Below, piece by piece: positions 48,689 through 57,976 of a stretch of DNA of 64,000 nt; position 1 is the first letter of the stretch; each line of letters starts with the position of its first letter. The DNA comes from Andalucia godoyi (Eukaryota > Discoba > Jakobea > Jakobida > Andaluciidae), in the NCBI GenBank assembly GCA_009859145.1, contig VRVR01000036.1, forward strand, positions 207,584 through 271,583. The letters run 5' to 3'. A program made the position numbers and the translations under genes. The notes beneath the pieces are model-generated. The model saw only the letters and a list, made by a program, of their open reading frames with translations. It made no database searches and had not been told where the DNA came from.

Positions 48689-49327
48689 ATGAGCAGCAAC
48701 GGTCTTAGTAGCGTGGAAGAGATTGTGGAGCAAGTTGTGGCGTCGTCGTCGGCTGCTGCAGAGGATGTGTTTCATGATGCTGTTGAGCAGTGCGATCCTG
48801 AAGGGTCACGGGCGTTGAAGGAACAAGGCAACGAAGCGCACCGGTGTGGTGATTATGAGAGTGCGGTTCGGCTGTACACGGATGCGCTGAAGCTGGATGT
48901 GAATGCGGTACTGTACAGCAACCGATCTGCGTCGTATCTGAAGCTAGAGAAGTGGCAGGAGGCGGTTTCTGATGCAGGGTCAGCCATTGCGCTTGATGCC
49001 CACAATGTGAAGGCGTACTTCCGGAGAGCAGAGGCGCTTGGTCAGCTCGAGGACTACCAAAAGGCGCTTGCAGACCTCGACAAGTGCGAGGAGCTCGGCA
49101 TGATTAGTAGGGACATCGATTCCAGGAGAGCACAGTGGAGGAAAAAACAAGAGGAGAAGCAAAAGGAAATGATGGATCAGCTTAAGCAGCTTGGAAATTC
49201 ACTGCTCGGAAAGTTCGGTCTCTCTACCAATAATTTCCAGTTTGAGAAGAATCCGGGAAGCGAGGGCTATTCCGTCAAGTTTGTGAACCAGGGCACTGCT
49301 GCAGCCGGCTCAGCACCCTCGCGATGA
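48689..49327 (+). CDS. TTC1: TTC1-type tetratricopeptide repeat protein
   Basis: 212 residues; animal TTC1 is about 290 with a longer acidic N-terminus. Three TPR motifs occupy about 45-160: ALKEQGNEAHRCGDYESAVR, VLYSNRSASYLKLEKWQEAV and KAYFRRAEALGQLEDYQKAL. A charged helix follows (RRAQWRKKQEEKQKEMM), then the family's diagnostic tail LGNSLLGKFGLSTNNFQF and GYSVKFVNQ. That tail separates TTC1 from SGTA, HOP and other TPR co-chaperones. TTC1 is thought to be an HSP70/HSP90 adaptor; in this organism the role is inferred. The start ATG follows a GA-rich leader. Confidence 0.9.
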   Translation: MSSNGLSSVEEIVEQVVASSSAAAEDVFHDAVEQCDPEGSRALKEQGNEAHRCGDYESAVRLYTDALKLDVNAVLYSNRSASYLKLEKWQEAVSDAGSAIALDAHNVKAYFRRAEALGQLEDYQKALADLDKCEELGMISRDIDSRRAQWRKKQEEKQKEMMDQLKQLGNSLLGKFGLSTNNFQFEKNPGSEGYSVKFVNQGTAAAGSAPSR

Positions 49328-50428
49328 CCCTTGTGCAGTGGAGTGCGGCACAGGCCGTCAGTGCGGAAAAGGGAGGGTGCGGGTCGTGGGAAGGAAAGCT
49401 GCAGCCATCCACAGGAAATGCATGCAGAACAGTGGACTCGGAATCCCCCCTCCTTCCCCATCCGTGATGACCTGGCGAATAAATAAATAAAAAGTGAAAG
49501 CCAATGTGCAATGGTCCCTTACGATACCAGTAAAATATGCGGCGAGTGGTAGTATAATCCTCCAGCCCAAAACATCTGGTGGACGGCTGTGAATACCATC
49601 GGATAGTATAGCCGAGGTGACTGCCGTCGACGTTGCTGTTGAATGAAGGCCGACCTTTTCCCCCTGCAGATTGCTGCCGCCGGTTGTTGTCGTTGTTGTT
49701 GTCCACTCTCGAATATTGACAACCGATTCCTTGTAATCGATGATGGGCACTGATGCGGATTGTAAAAGTCACTTTACGCCAAATAAATCTGTCTGAGGCG
49801 CAGCATGCGAGCCAAATGTTTGGAAGAGAGGTTTGGGTTGGAGGGTAGTACTTAAAATGTCCTTACGTGCGTACTTAACGTTACGTTCAAGACTGAATCA
49901 GCAAAAAGATCCAATGCTTGGCAGCTGTCGAAGTCTATGTTTGCTTGGACATGCTGGTTCGTCCGATGCAAGCACGATGCTTTTTCATTCAGTCTCCATC
50001 TGTCAATGTGCCCTTATCGTGATCTCTCCTGTTTTTTTTGGGACGGTCTGTCCCGATGCTGCCCGGGCAATTGTACTACTGGTCCGCCCGTGCAAGTACA
50101 GAATCCTGATTCTGGCAGCACCAACCACTCCTTTCTGCTACGTTCCTTTTGGCAGGAAGAAAGCAGTCAAAAAAATAAAGTGGCGTCAAATAAAAAAATA
50201 CAGAAAGAAACAGAAACCAGCGAAATCGCACCCCTCAACGAGAAGTCCATTCGAAGCTCCTTTCTTGTGTTTTCAAGCATGTCTGTGCATCCATGCATGC
50301 ATGCATCCGTCCATCCATCCATCCAACAACACCACCAGCACCAACAAATAACGAACATCAGAATATTTACGACGAAACTTACCGGATAACGAAACAAGGA
50401 ACGGACGGGCTTGAGGGAGAAAAAAAAA
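49328..50428. other. Intergenic region with a possible small minus-strand gene
   Basis: 1.1 kb without a recognised gene. The left part (49358-49750, -) holds a 130-codon frame with a consensus GTAAGG donor at 49522 and a CAG acceptor at 49472, bounding a 51 nt in-frame intron; the encoded protein has a hydrophobic stretch (WRIILPLAAYFTGI). The right part has an ORF of poor composition and a CATC/CATG tetranucleotide patch (about 50288-50330) upstream of the PAS gene. Neither ORF is supported well enough to call. Confidence 0.3.
49358..49750 (-). CDS. Possible small membrane-protein gene with a 51 nt intron
   Basis: ATG-initiated frame at 49750. Splicing of 49522-49472 (GTAAGG to CCAG) would keep the frame and remove 17 codons, giving about 113 residues. 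The first part is Thr/Ser-rich, then one hydrophobic segment and a second short one (FCMHFLWMAAAFL). Other frames here are also open, so the coding frame itself is uncertain. No homologue recognised. Confidence 0.2.
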   Translation of the reverse strand: MPIIDYKESVVNIREWTTTTTTTGGSNLQGEKVGLHSTATSTAVTSAILSDGIHSRPPDVLGWRIILPLAAYFTGIVRDHCTLAFTFYLFIRQVITDGEGGGIPSPLFCMHFLWMAAAFLPTTRTLPFPH

Positions 50429-51727
50429 ATGGACTATGGGCGTGCAGATGCGTCCGCGGAGGGTCGAGGGACGTCGGTCTACCAGGCTGTTTTTGAGATC
50501 TGCAGAGTTCCAATGGTGCTGATTTCGGTCGACGAAACGATTCTCAATGTGAATTCTGCGTTTCTGGAGTGTTTTGGAGTCGAGCGATCCGCAGTGACCG
50601 GAGAGCCCTTCTCGGTGCTTGTCGATGACGTTGAGCACATGTGTGTGACCACCGATGCAGGGTATCTGGGATTGATCAATCAGATTGACAGCATCGACCA
50701 CTTTCTGCATGTTCGCCACCATATTTCTGGCGAACTGGTGCTGTGTCGAATGGGAATGACGCTCATTCGAGATGTTACCACGGGGTTCTCACTGTACTGT
50801 CTGTTTGAGTTTCAACCGGTGCAAATGCTCCAAAAGTACTTGTCGCCGCGGTTCTTTTCAGAGCACCACCGGTTCCACGCGTCATCTTTTCGACCCATTC
50901 CAGATCCACGGACGCTTGTCGCGAAGTACCAAACCATCCCTTCTCGGTTTTCCCTCGATGATCTACACAAGCGCCCGTGTCCAGTGGACCTGTACAACAC
51001 ACTGCAACTGCTTGTGGGGTCCAATCCACGACCAATCATGTACTTATCTGCCGACCCTTCGTGCAAGATTATGTGGGCGAACAAAGCCGCTTGCGCGTTC
51101 CTCGCCATTGATCCATTGAGCCACGTGGGCCTGTCCTTTGCATCCGTGCCAGTGCTGCACAACACGGAAATTGTGCAGCAGATTCTCCAGCACTCTCGCG
51201 ACCGCGTGCCCGAGTTCGTCATTCTTTCGCGACCATTGTCGAGATATTCTGGAGTGAATGTTCAGGGCGGAGGCGCAGCCAGCGACAAGCGAACGTTTCG
51301 ATTGTGGGTTTCGTGTTTGCGATTCCACATTGCTGAAGATACTTCCCGAGAACTGTTCTATACGTACTTGAAAGTCGTCCCCGTTCATTATTGGAAAACC
51401 CAGCTTTCCAGCCGTTTTCATGCCTTGCGACATCACTCGACGCATACTGCTTCGTCGAATGAGACTCAGCCGTCCAGCAGTCTCGGCAGTAGTTCACATG
51501 GTGCTGGAGCATCATCCCATAGCGTTACCGACCACGGTTCCAACTCTCCGTCATTTGACTATTACGCTGGAACGCCGCTGTCCGATGCGTACTCGGACGA
51601 CGATGATCGGCCTGCAGTGGACGTCGGTCCTCTCGAGGTGTCAGATATTCTGTGGAGAGAGTATCAAATCTGGGAAGGTCTTGCGAACTCCCAAACATCG
51701 CCTTCCAGTGCGGAGCGCCGTTACTGA
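50429..51727 (+). CDS. Protein with two PAS-like domains
   Basis: 432 residues from the first in-frame ATG (50429), directly after a run of A. Two PAS-like segments are visible. The first (about 15-110) contains VPMVLISVDETILNVNSAFL and a GEPFSVLV turn, typical of PAS alpha/beta starts. The second (about 198-320) has PIMYLSADPSCKIMWANKAA, LAIDPLSHVGLSFASV and a later beta hairpin (FRLWVSCLRFHI). Between them lies a basic linker; the C-terminal 100 residues are Ser/His-rich and disordered, with an acidic DDDDRPAVD patch. There is no kinase, cyclase, bHLH or LOV-type cysteine motif, so this looks like a sensor or protein-interaction module rather than a full receptor. Cofactor unknown. Confidence 0.65.
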   Translation: MDYGRADASAEGRGTSVYQAVFEICRVPMVLISVDETILNVNSAFLECFGVERSAVTGEPFSVLVDDVEHMCVTTDAGYLGLINQIDSIDHFLHVRHHISGELVLCRMGMTLIRDVTTGFSLYCLFEFQPVQMLQKYLSPRFFSEHHRFHASSFRPIPDPRTLVAKYQTIPSRFSLDDLHKRPCPVDLYNTLQLLVGSNPRPIMYLSADPSCKIMWANKAACAFLAIDPLSHVGLSFASVPVLHNTEIVQQILQHSRDRVPEFVILSRPLSRYSGVNVQGGGAASDKRTFRLWVSCLRFHIAEDTSRELFYTYLKVVPVHYWKTQLSSRFHALRHHSTHTASSNETQPSSSLGSSSHGAGASSHSVTDHGSNSPSFDYYAGTPLSDAYSDDDDRPAVDVGPLEVSDILWREYQIWEGLANSQTSPSSAERRY

Positions 51728-51845
51728 TACAGTCCAATGGTGCGGGTCACCTATCGGTGCGTGTTCAATTTTCCTGTTGTATGTACATTGCTGCCGACTG
51801 CAGAACGGGGGGATGCTGGGTCTTTGAGTTATTACATATTCGCAT

Positions 51846-51892
<47 letters not shown>

Positions 51893-52201
51893 CTGACAAA
51901 CAAACAGCCAAACACACTCCTCGCACTAAAATTTACAATAATCTTTTCGATTAACGGATGCCCCCCCTCGCTGACAACTCTTGCAACCAAAAAAAAAACA
52001 CAAAAAACACCAATACACACATGTACACGCACATGCACTCACACACACACACATCGACGTGCAGACAGATCGATGTGAAACATACCACGATTCCATTCTT
52101 TTGAAACAACATCACACATATACATACAAATATTACAATTTTGAAGGCAGAATGAACCGACGACCTCTCCTGCGAGAAACCAAAGCAGACGGATACCGAA
52201 T
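51728..52201. other. Convergent intergenic region with a CT array
   Basis: 474 bp between PAS and SLC35F6 3' ends. Contains a perfect CT dinucleotide array (about 51847-51889), and poly-A and CA-rich stretches (51985-52055). No gene. Confidence 0.5.
51847..51889 (+). repeat. CT dinucleotide array
   Basis: About 21 perfect units between convergent genes. Confidence 0.85.
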
Positions 52202-53359
52202 TTAGCTTACCGACTGATACTCTTCGGGACTCGGTTCGCAGCATGAAAACTTGAAAACACGATTGTAAATGAAAGTCCCAGCCACCATCAGCGCAAATCC
52301 AATTAGCTGCAAATACGAATAGTCCGTCCACGGTTCGCCATAGTAGGCATCGATCTCATAGTACATCAGCAGTTCGAATCCCCATACCAGAATCGTTCTG
52401 CAGGCATCAATCAAGCACCGATGGAGCGCAGAGAGCCTGTGTGTCACGGTCAGTCCCGAGTAATTGTACACTGCAATCGAGCAAATGTACCCGGAGATCA
52501 GAGCTGCAATAGTCGCGGAATTGCCAATCATAACCATCGAGTCGACAGAGTTTTCATACCGATTCCCTGCATCATGACCTGGAACAAAGTACAGCACAGG
52601 AAGAACAATACATATCATAAATAGTGTCCCAAACATTCCCTCGCCTCCGACAACCTTGAGAGGCGGCACTTTTCTCTTTTTGACAAACTTCTCTTCAATC
52701 ACAAACTGGATCGCCGAGACAAGCTGTCCTATAACGATGAATGAATTTCCCAAGACTGCAGTTCCCAACGACTGGTTGCGGTGCTCGTGCTTATTGAGAA
52801 CCGATGCCACTCCAACGAAAATCAAGCCACAGACGACAACAAGAATCCCAAAGACCTGCGACGCACGCAGCCTCCTTTTCAGAAACACAACGCTCAGAAT
52901 GGCAGTAAATACAAGAATGGAGCCGCGGAGCATTTGGTACACAGACGCAGTCGTCAGCACTAGCGCAATACCCGAGAGCGTGGTTCCCGTCAAATCACAC
53001 AAACACGGCGGCACGAAGATGAACCAGTCGCGCTTCCGGGTGAATCCATACTGCAAATCCGGTCTCAGAGCATCGTCTGCAGATGAATTAATCAGCCTTG
53101 CTACTTCAAACGGTGTTTCGTTTTCTCGTCTGCGCTTGCGATACTGCAGGAAAAAGAAGAGAAACAGACAGAAAAACTCGCCAATAAACATGCAAAGGGT
53201 AGAGAACCACGGTTTTTCAAACCGGTGCGATCCATCGACCCCATCCGCGCTCGTCTGATACGAAACCTTCTTTGACACCGTGTTGACTACTCCCGACACA
53301 AGCATCATAGCAACAAGGAATGCATGCCCAATCTTCGAATCCCATATCGAAGTCTGCAT
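52202..53359 (-). CDS. SLC35F6-like drug/metabolite-superfamily transporter
   Basis: 385 residues with about ten hydrophobic helices, the size of human SLC35F6 (371). It opens with AMMLVSGVVNTVSKKVSYQ (helix 1 with the family's N-T-x-x-K), then FEKPWFSTLCMFIGEF, a cytosolic loop, and PPCLCDLTGTTLSGIALVLT followed by SVYQMLRGSILVFTAILSVV, FLKRRL. The second half repeats the fold (QFVIEEKFV, GMFGTLFMICIVLP). SLC35F6 localises to lysosomes/mitochondria in animals and its substrate is unsettled. The tail CCEPSPEEYQ could be palmitoylated or sorted, by guess. The 5' side has an ATG at 53359 after a CT-rich leader. Confidence 0.88.
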   Translation of the reverse strand: MQTSIWDSKIGHAFLVAMMLVSGVVNTVSKKVSYQTSADGVDGSHRFEKPWFSTLCMFIGEFFCLFLFFFLQYRKRRRENETPFEVARLINSSADDALRPDLQYGFTRKRDWFIFVPPCLCDLTGTTLSGIALVLTTASVYQMLRGSILVFTAILSVVFLKRRLRASQVFGILVVVCGLIFVGVASVLNKHEHRNQSLGTAVLGNSFIVIGQLVSAIQFVIEEKFVKKRKVPPLKVVGGEGMFGTLFMICIVLPVLYFVPGHDAGNRYENSVDSMVMIGNSATIAALISGYICSIAVYNYSGLTVTHRLSALHRCLIDACRTILVWGFELLMYYEIDAYYGEPWTDYSYLQLIGFALMVAGTFIYNRVFKFSCCEPSPEEYQSVS

Positions 53360-53664
53360 GATTTCCCCTCCTTTTTGCTAAGCTCCTGCGTTCTCCCCGC
53401 AATTCGATCACCACCAACTCCCAACTACCACCAATCGCCACCGCCGCCGCCGCTCCTTTTCCTTTTTTCTTTTCTTGGTGCTGCTGATGTTGCGACTCGA
53501 TCGATATCCAATTGCTTCCTCTGTCCACACTTCACAGCCCTAACCACCCAACGGCCCCTCCTTTTTTACAGAAGATGCAAACCAAAAATAGATGCTCCCT
53601 TCGATAAAAACGTATTAGTACAAGTATTTCTCTAATGACTGTTGGCGTGGGAACTTCAATTCAC

Positions 53665-53695
<31 letters not shown>

Positions 53696-54122
53696 CGCGT
53701 GAATGGCGTCTACAAACTAAAATAATAAAATATTTAAAACAAACCAGAACACCAACAACCCAACACACAACAAAGAAACAAGGAGAAAAGAGGAAAAGAG
53801 CAGCGAGCCTGTGCAGTCCTGCTTTTGCTTGGCGCTAGCATCAATCATGTAATTCAGGACAACACACTGCGCGAAACGATTCCTTTATTGAAGGTCCTCC
53901 AACACGACTTTGTGATAAAAATCGCGAGCATTCGTATTGACGGATCAAAATCCAGAAACAATAGACAAACATTCAATCATCCACACACAAATCATACCAA
54001 CACAGAGAGAGATAGCCATCATCACATTCAAAAGAACAGCAACAACCACAACCAAAAAAAAAAAAAAAGTAAAAAAATATAATAATAATAATGAAGAAAA
54101 GAAGAGACCAACACAGAACACT
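53360..54122. other. Intergenic region between SLC35F6 and SAM synthetase
   Basis: 763 bp: promoter of the SLC35F6-like gene and 3' UTR of SAM synthetase. Contains a CA dinucleotide array (about 53665-53693) and A-rich runs near 54050-54095. Long frames on the + strand across 53937-55148 are the antisense shadow of the synthetase gene. No gene seen. Confidence 0.45.
53665..53693 (+). repeat. CA dinucleotide array
   Basis: About 14 perfect units upstream of the SLC35F6-like gene. Confidence 0.85.
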
Positions 54123-55307
54123 TTACTCGACGTTGAGTTGCTTGGGATGCTCCCACGTGAACTCGGGGAGTTCGCGTCCAAAGTGTCCATATGCAGCAGT
54201 CTTGGAGTAGATGGGTCTCTTGAGGTTGAGCTCCTTGATGATCTGGTACGGTCTGCAGTTGAAGTTCTTCTTGATGATCTCAAGAATCTTCGCCTCGGGA
54301 ATGGCATTGGTTCCATACGTCTCAATGTTGATCGAGAGGGGGTCAGCAACTCCAATGGCATACGAAAGCTGGATCAATGCACGACGAGCAAGCTTGGAGG
54401 CAACGACGGACTTTGCAATCCAGCGGGCCATGTAGCATGCAGATCGGTCAACCTTGGACGGGTCCTTTCCAGAGAAAGCTCCACCACCGTGTGCACCCCA
54501 GCCGCCATACGAGTCGACGATGATCTTGCGTCCGGTAAGTCCGGCGTCTCCCTGGGGTCCTCCAATGACGAAGCGGCCAGACGGGTTGATGTGGAAGATC
54601 GTCTCGTTGTCGAGGTACTTCGCCGGAACAACGACCTTGATGATGTGCTCGATCAGTGCGGCGCGGATGGTCTCGTTGTCGACCTCAGGTGCGTGCTGGG
54701 TCGAGATGAGGATGTTGTGGATGCGGACAGGGGTCAGTGCCTTGGTTTGCGCGTCCTTGGTGTACTCGACGGTGACCTGAGTCTTTCCGTCCGGTCGCAA
54801 CCACGGGAGGGTTCCGTTCTTGCGAACCTCGGCCAGGCGGGCTGCAATCTTGGTGGCAAGCAGATGGGACAACGGCATCAGCTCCGGAGTCTCGTCGGTT
54901 GCATATCCAAACATGATTCCCTGGTCTCCAGCTCCAAGTTCCTCGTCCTTCTTTCCAACATGCACTCCCTGCGCAATATCCGGAGACTGCTGCTCGATTG
55001 CAACGAGAACATTGCAAGTCTTGTAGTCGAATCCCTTATCCGAAGAGTCGAAGCCAATGTTCTTCACGGCCTCACGGACAATCTTCTGGTAGTCAAGAAC
55101 CGCAGACGTCGTGATCTCTCCGAAAACCATCACCATTCCAGTCTTTGAGGCCGTTTCGCAGGCAACCTTGGAGTTCGGGTCCTGGGCAAGGCAGGCGTCA
55201 AGAACTGCATCAGAGACCTGATCGCACAGCTTGTCCGGGTGGCCTTCCGTCACAGACTCGGAAGTGAAAAGGAAGGTCTCGTTGTCGTAAACTCGCTCGT
55301 TTGACAT
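54123..55307 (-). CDS. MAT: S-adenosylmethionine synthetase
   Basis: 394 residues from ATG 55307 (the open frame extends upstream through a K/R/F-rich leader I reject as untranslated). The enzyme makes S-adenosylmethionine from methionine and ATP. Hallmarks present: GHPDKLCDQ at 22-30 (methionine/ATP loop), the [15 protein letters not shown] signature near 115-130, and the P-loop-like [17 protein letters not shown] near 270-285. Asp and Lys residues for Mg/K binding lie in these motifs. The protein ends in a normal [14 protein letters not shown] tail. Codon use is strongly biased to C/G third positions compared with neighbours, which suggests high expression. Identity certain. Confidence 0.97.
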   Translation of the reverse strand: MSNERVYDNETFLFTSESVTEGHPDKLCDQVSDAVLDACLAQDPNSKVACETASKTGMVMVFGEITTSAVLDYQKIVREAVKNIGFDSSDKGFDYKTCNVLVAIEQQSPDIAQGVHVGKKDEELGAGDQGIMFGYATDETPELMPLSHLLATKIAARLAEVRKNGTLPWLRPDGKTQVTVEYTKDAQTKALTPVRIHNILISTQHAPEVDNETIRAALIEHIIKVVVPAKYLDNETIFHINPSGRFVIGGPQGDAGLTGRKIIVDSYGGWGAHGGGAFSGKDPSKVDRSACYMARWIAKSVVASKLARRALIQLSYAIGVADPLSINIETYGTNAIPEAKILEIIKKNFNCRPYQIIKELNLKRPIYSKTAAYGHFGRELPEFTWEHPKQLNVE

Positions 55308-55721
55308 TTTCCCTGTTGTTGTCTTTTGATGTTGGGGAGAAGAAAGAAGAAGTGGAAGCGGAGGAGGATAATATATCGCACAAGAGAAAAGGAAAAGAGA
55401 AAAGGAAAAAGAGAAAAGGAAAAAGAAAAAGAAAAGGAAAAAGAAAAAAAAGAAAAGGCGGAAAAGGCAAATAGAGAATGCAGGAAAAAACGATTTGATC
55501 AACGAGCATGAGCGACACTCGCCCCCGTTTTCGCAGCCGCAAGCGCATGAAAGGATTTTTCGGGCCGATTTTGTTTTCTGTCCCGTAGCCCCTCCCCCGC
55601 CGCTGCGCAAAGAAAAGGGAAATGGAAAGGGAATGGCGAGGATGTATGACGTGACATCTATGTCAGTCTTGCTCGGAGAGGATGCTTTTTTATTTACAAC
55701 AGATAGACCATGAAGACCATC
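55308..55721. other. Intergenic region upstream of SAM synthetase
   Basis: 414 bp. A GAAAAG-type purine tract (about 55385-55470 on +, that is, pyrimidine-rich in the sense of the synthetase) lies immediately upstream of the start and is probably the promoter/5' UTR. No gene. Confidence 0.45.
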
Positions 55722-56303
55722 TCAGAGGTCTCGAATGACGCGACAAGGATTCCCGGCAGCAACGACGTTTGCAGGGATATTTCTTGTCACTACGCTTCCG
55801 GCGCCAATAGTGGAGTTGTCGCCGATGGATACTCCAGGGCACAGGATTGCCGAACCGCCGATCCACACGCGGTTCCCAATCTGGATGGACCTTGCGAGCT
55901 CGGGCCCTGCAGTCCGTAGTCCAGCATCCAGCGGATGTGTGGCCGTGTAGATCTGCACATTGGGACCACACATCACGCCGTCTCCGAAATGCACTTCGGC
56001 ACAGTCCAGTACAACACAGCCGAAATTCATGTACAGGTCTTCTCCTGCATAGATATGCGCGCCATAGTCACAGCGGAAGGGAGGCTCGATCGTGATCCGG
56101 TCTCCCGTCTTTCCTAACAAGTCGCTTAGAATCCTTTTTCGTAACTCGGCTTCCTCCTCAGTCGATGCATTGTAAGCTCGCGTTAGCCGCCGTGCGGTCG
56201 CTCGCATGTGCACAAGCTCAGGATCGCCCGCTTGGTATAGCTCACCTGCGAGCATCTTTTCTCTCTCGGATAGTATACAGGACTCCGAAGGCACATCACT
56301 CAT
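55722..56303 (-). CDS. Maltose/galactoside O-acetyltransferase-type hexapeptide acyltransferase
   Basis: 193 residues, the typical length of bacterial maa/lacA enzymes, which transfer acetyl from acetyl-CoA to sugars. The N-terminal helical Mac domain (EREKMLAGELYQAGDPELVH) is followed by a left-handed beta helix of hexapeptide repeats. The active-site histidine lies in IYTATHPLDAGLR, and VWIGGSAILCPGVSIGDNSTIGAGSVVTRNIP with the AAGNPCRVIR end gives the acetyl-CoA site. The substrate is not predictable; the family also occurs in fungi and protists, often through transfer from bacteria. No intron, and composition matches neighbours, so any transfer is old. Divergent from NUDT19. Confidence 0.92.
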   Translation of the reverse strand: MSDVPSESCILSEREKMLAGELYQAGDPELVHMRATARRLTRAYNASTEEEAELRKRILSDLLGKTGDRITIEPPFRCDYGAHIYAGEDLYMNFGCVVLDCAEVHFGDGVMCGPNVQIYTATHPLDAGLRTAGPELARSIQIGNRVWIGGSAILCPGVSIGDNSTIGAGSVVTRNIPANVVAAGNPCRVIRDL

Positions 56304-56631
56304 TTTTGGTCTATCCCCCCACTGTGCTCAACACCACTCTCTCCAACTCTCTCACTCGTTTTTTCTTTCTTTCTCACTTCTTTTCTTCTTGATCTTTTTC
56401 TTCTTGGTCTTTCTTCTCGATCCTTTCCCCATCGGGGAATTATGTTTGCTATCCGACCGAAAAACGACTCCCAAATCTCCGACACGAACAGCAAACCTTC
56501 CCGCTTTTGCTCGATTTCGTGCGTTGCAGTCTGTTTCTTCTCTCTTCTCTCTTCTCTCTTTTTCTTTTACCTTTTTCGCCTTCTGGGACAGGGTTCTCGC
56601 TTACGTTGTAATATCTTCTTTTTTAGGAAAG
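56304..56631. promoter_or_regulatory. Divergent intergenic region, acetyltransferase / NUDT19
   Basis: 328 bp, T/C-rich on the + strand (TTCTTTCTTTC, CTTCTCTCTT runs), ending in a TTTTTTAG string six bases before the Nudix start codon, which could be a splice acceptor of a 5' UTR intron. No gene. Confidence 0.4.
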
Positions 56632-57756
56632 ATGATTCCTGGAGCAAGGCCAGCGTCATCTATACTGCTGACCGCTCCATTGTGTCGTTTCCCGTCTTCT
56701 TTTCTGAGCTCGAAAAATGCAGCATCGTGCGATTACCGAGTGCTGATGCTGCAACGGTCGTCCAAGTCAAAGTTCTTTCCTTCATCGTACGTGTTTCCTG
56801 GCGGTGCAGTTGACGCCCAGGATTTCGCTACTCCTTATGTGTCTTCCAGCTCGACGCCATTTCTGGAATCTTCGTCATTGGCCTCGAGGCCTGCGGTGAT
56901 GCAGCCAGGAAAGAACGGTTCTGCCGATGCAGTTGGAAAGAAACAGGTGAGCGCGGACGCATTTCGTGTTTCTGCAATCCGGGAGCTGTTCGAAGAATCC
57001 GGGTATCTGTATGGATCGGAGATTCGGGAAGAAATCGGGGATGCTCGGAGCAAGAAAACAATGGACCGGGATGCCGTACATGCTGGTTCGCAGCGATTCG
57101 CAGCCGAGCTTGCCCAGTCCAGAAAGTCCCTCGATCTGGGAAGTTTGTTTCCTATATCCCGGTGGATCACTCCTTTTCAAGAGTATGATACGCGACGGTT
57201 TGACTGTGTGTTTTATGCAGCACCACTGCACGACGAACATGCGGTTGCGGACGGCTCTCGGTGCAGCAGCATTCTTGACATCCAGCACGACAACGTTGAA
57301 ACGGTTGATACATTATGGATCTCGCCTGCAGAAGCGCTTAGGCGGTGTGAAAGAGGGGAAATTATGCTCCCGCCTCCCACGCACTCTTTGCTTTCGTGGA
57401 TGGACCATTTTCCACGACATGCAGATTGGAAGACTGCGGTGGCGCGACTAAGGCCAGAAACTGCTGATTCTCCGTCCCGCTACTTCCTTGGATTGCCGAA
57501 TGTCTCTGAATTTGCCACGATTCTGCCGGCGTTGATAGCAGTTCCCGGTGCCCACCGGTGTGATCCCACCAACAAGTACTTTGGAGTATCCAAAGTGCTC
57601 ATTTTTCCAGGCGACTCGGCATACGAAGAGTGCCAGAAGATCGGACTTGAAAATCCACAGCATGTGTGGGATTCAGTTCCCAGAGAAGGCCTTACAGTCC
57701 ATAGAATCATCTGGAGAGCTCCTGCTCTCTACACTGTTTTGCGCTCCTCGCTCTAG
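56632..57756 (+). CDS. NUDT19: NUDT19-type Nudix hydrolase (acyl-CoA diphosphatase)
   Basis: 374 residues from ATG 56632, matching the ~375 of animal NUDT19, a peroxisomal enzyme that cleaves CoA and acyl-CoA. The frame is open far upstream but without a fitting start. The Nudix box is split: GGAVD near residue 62 and AIRELFEESGY near 122 are separated by a loop of about 50 residues, a known trait of this subfamily. Conserved LMLQRS, SYVFPGG and PISRWITPFQE segments agree. A C-terminal Ser-Ser-Leu end (SSL) resembles a weak peroxisomal targeting signal 1. The upstream gene is divergent; the next gene follows 220 bases downstream. Confidence 0.88.
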   Translation: MIPGARPASSILLTAPLCRFPSSFLSSKNAASCDYRVLMLQRSSKSKFFPSSYVFPGGAVDAQDFATPYVSSSSTPFLESSSLASRPAVMQPGKNGSADAVGKKQVSADAFRVSAIRELFEESGYLYGSEIREEIGDARSKKTMDRDAVHAGSQRFAAELAQSRKSLDLGSLFPISRWITPFQEYDTRRFDCVFYAAPLHDEHAVADGSRCSSILDIQHDNVETVDTLWISPAEALRRCERGEIMLPPPTHSLLSWMDHFPRHADWKTAVARLRPETADSPSRYFLGLPNVSEFATILPALIAVPGAHRCDPTNKYFGVSKVLIFPGDSAYEECQKIGLENPQHVWDSVPREGLTVHRIIWRAPALYTVLRSSL

Positions 57757-57976
57757 AAGGGCAAAGCTGCTTTTGCTGCGTGCCATCTGCTGTATTTGTT
57801 TGTTTTCCCCATCGATCTACGGTGGCGTTTTTTCCGACATAAAAAAACCTCTCTTCTCTCTCTCTCTCTTTTCTCTCTCTTTTTCTCTCTTTTTCTCTCT
57901 ATGTCGCTGCATTCATTTCACCTTTTCGCAAGATATACGGCGTGTTTATGCGTGGGTGGTTGTGTTTCCGCATTTG

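Noticed and set aside
49833-50351. A 172-codon plus-strand frame before the PAS gene
   Set aside because: Poor composition, ends in microsatellite-coded residues, and no domain or splice logic.
53937-55148. A 403-codon plus-strand frame
   Set aside because: It is the antisense of SAM synthetase, whose biased codon use leaves the other strand open; no domain.
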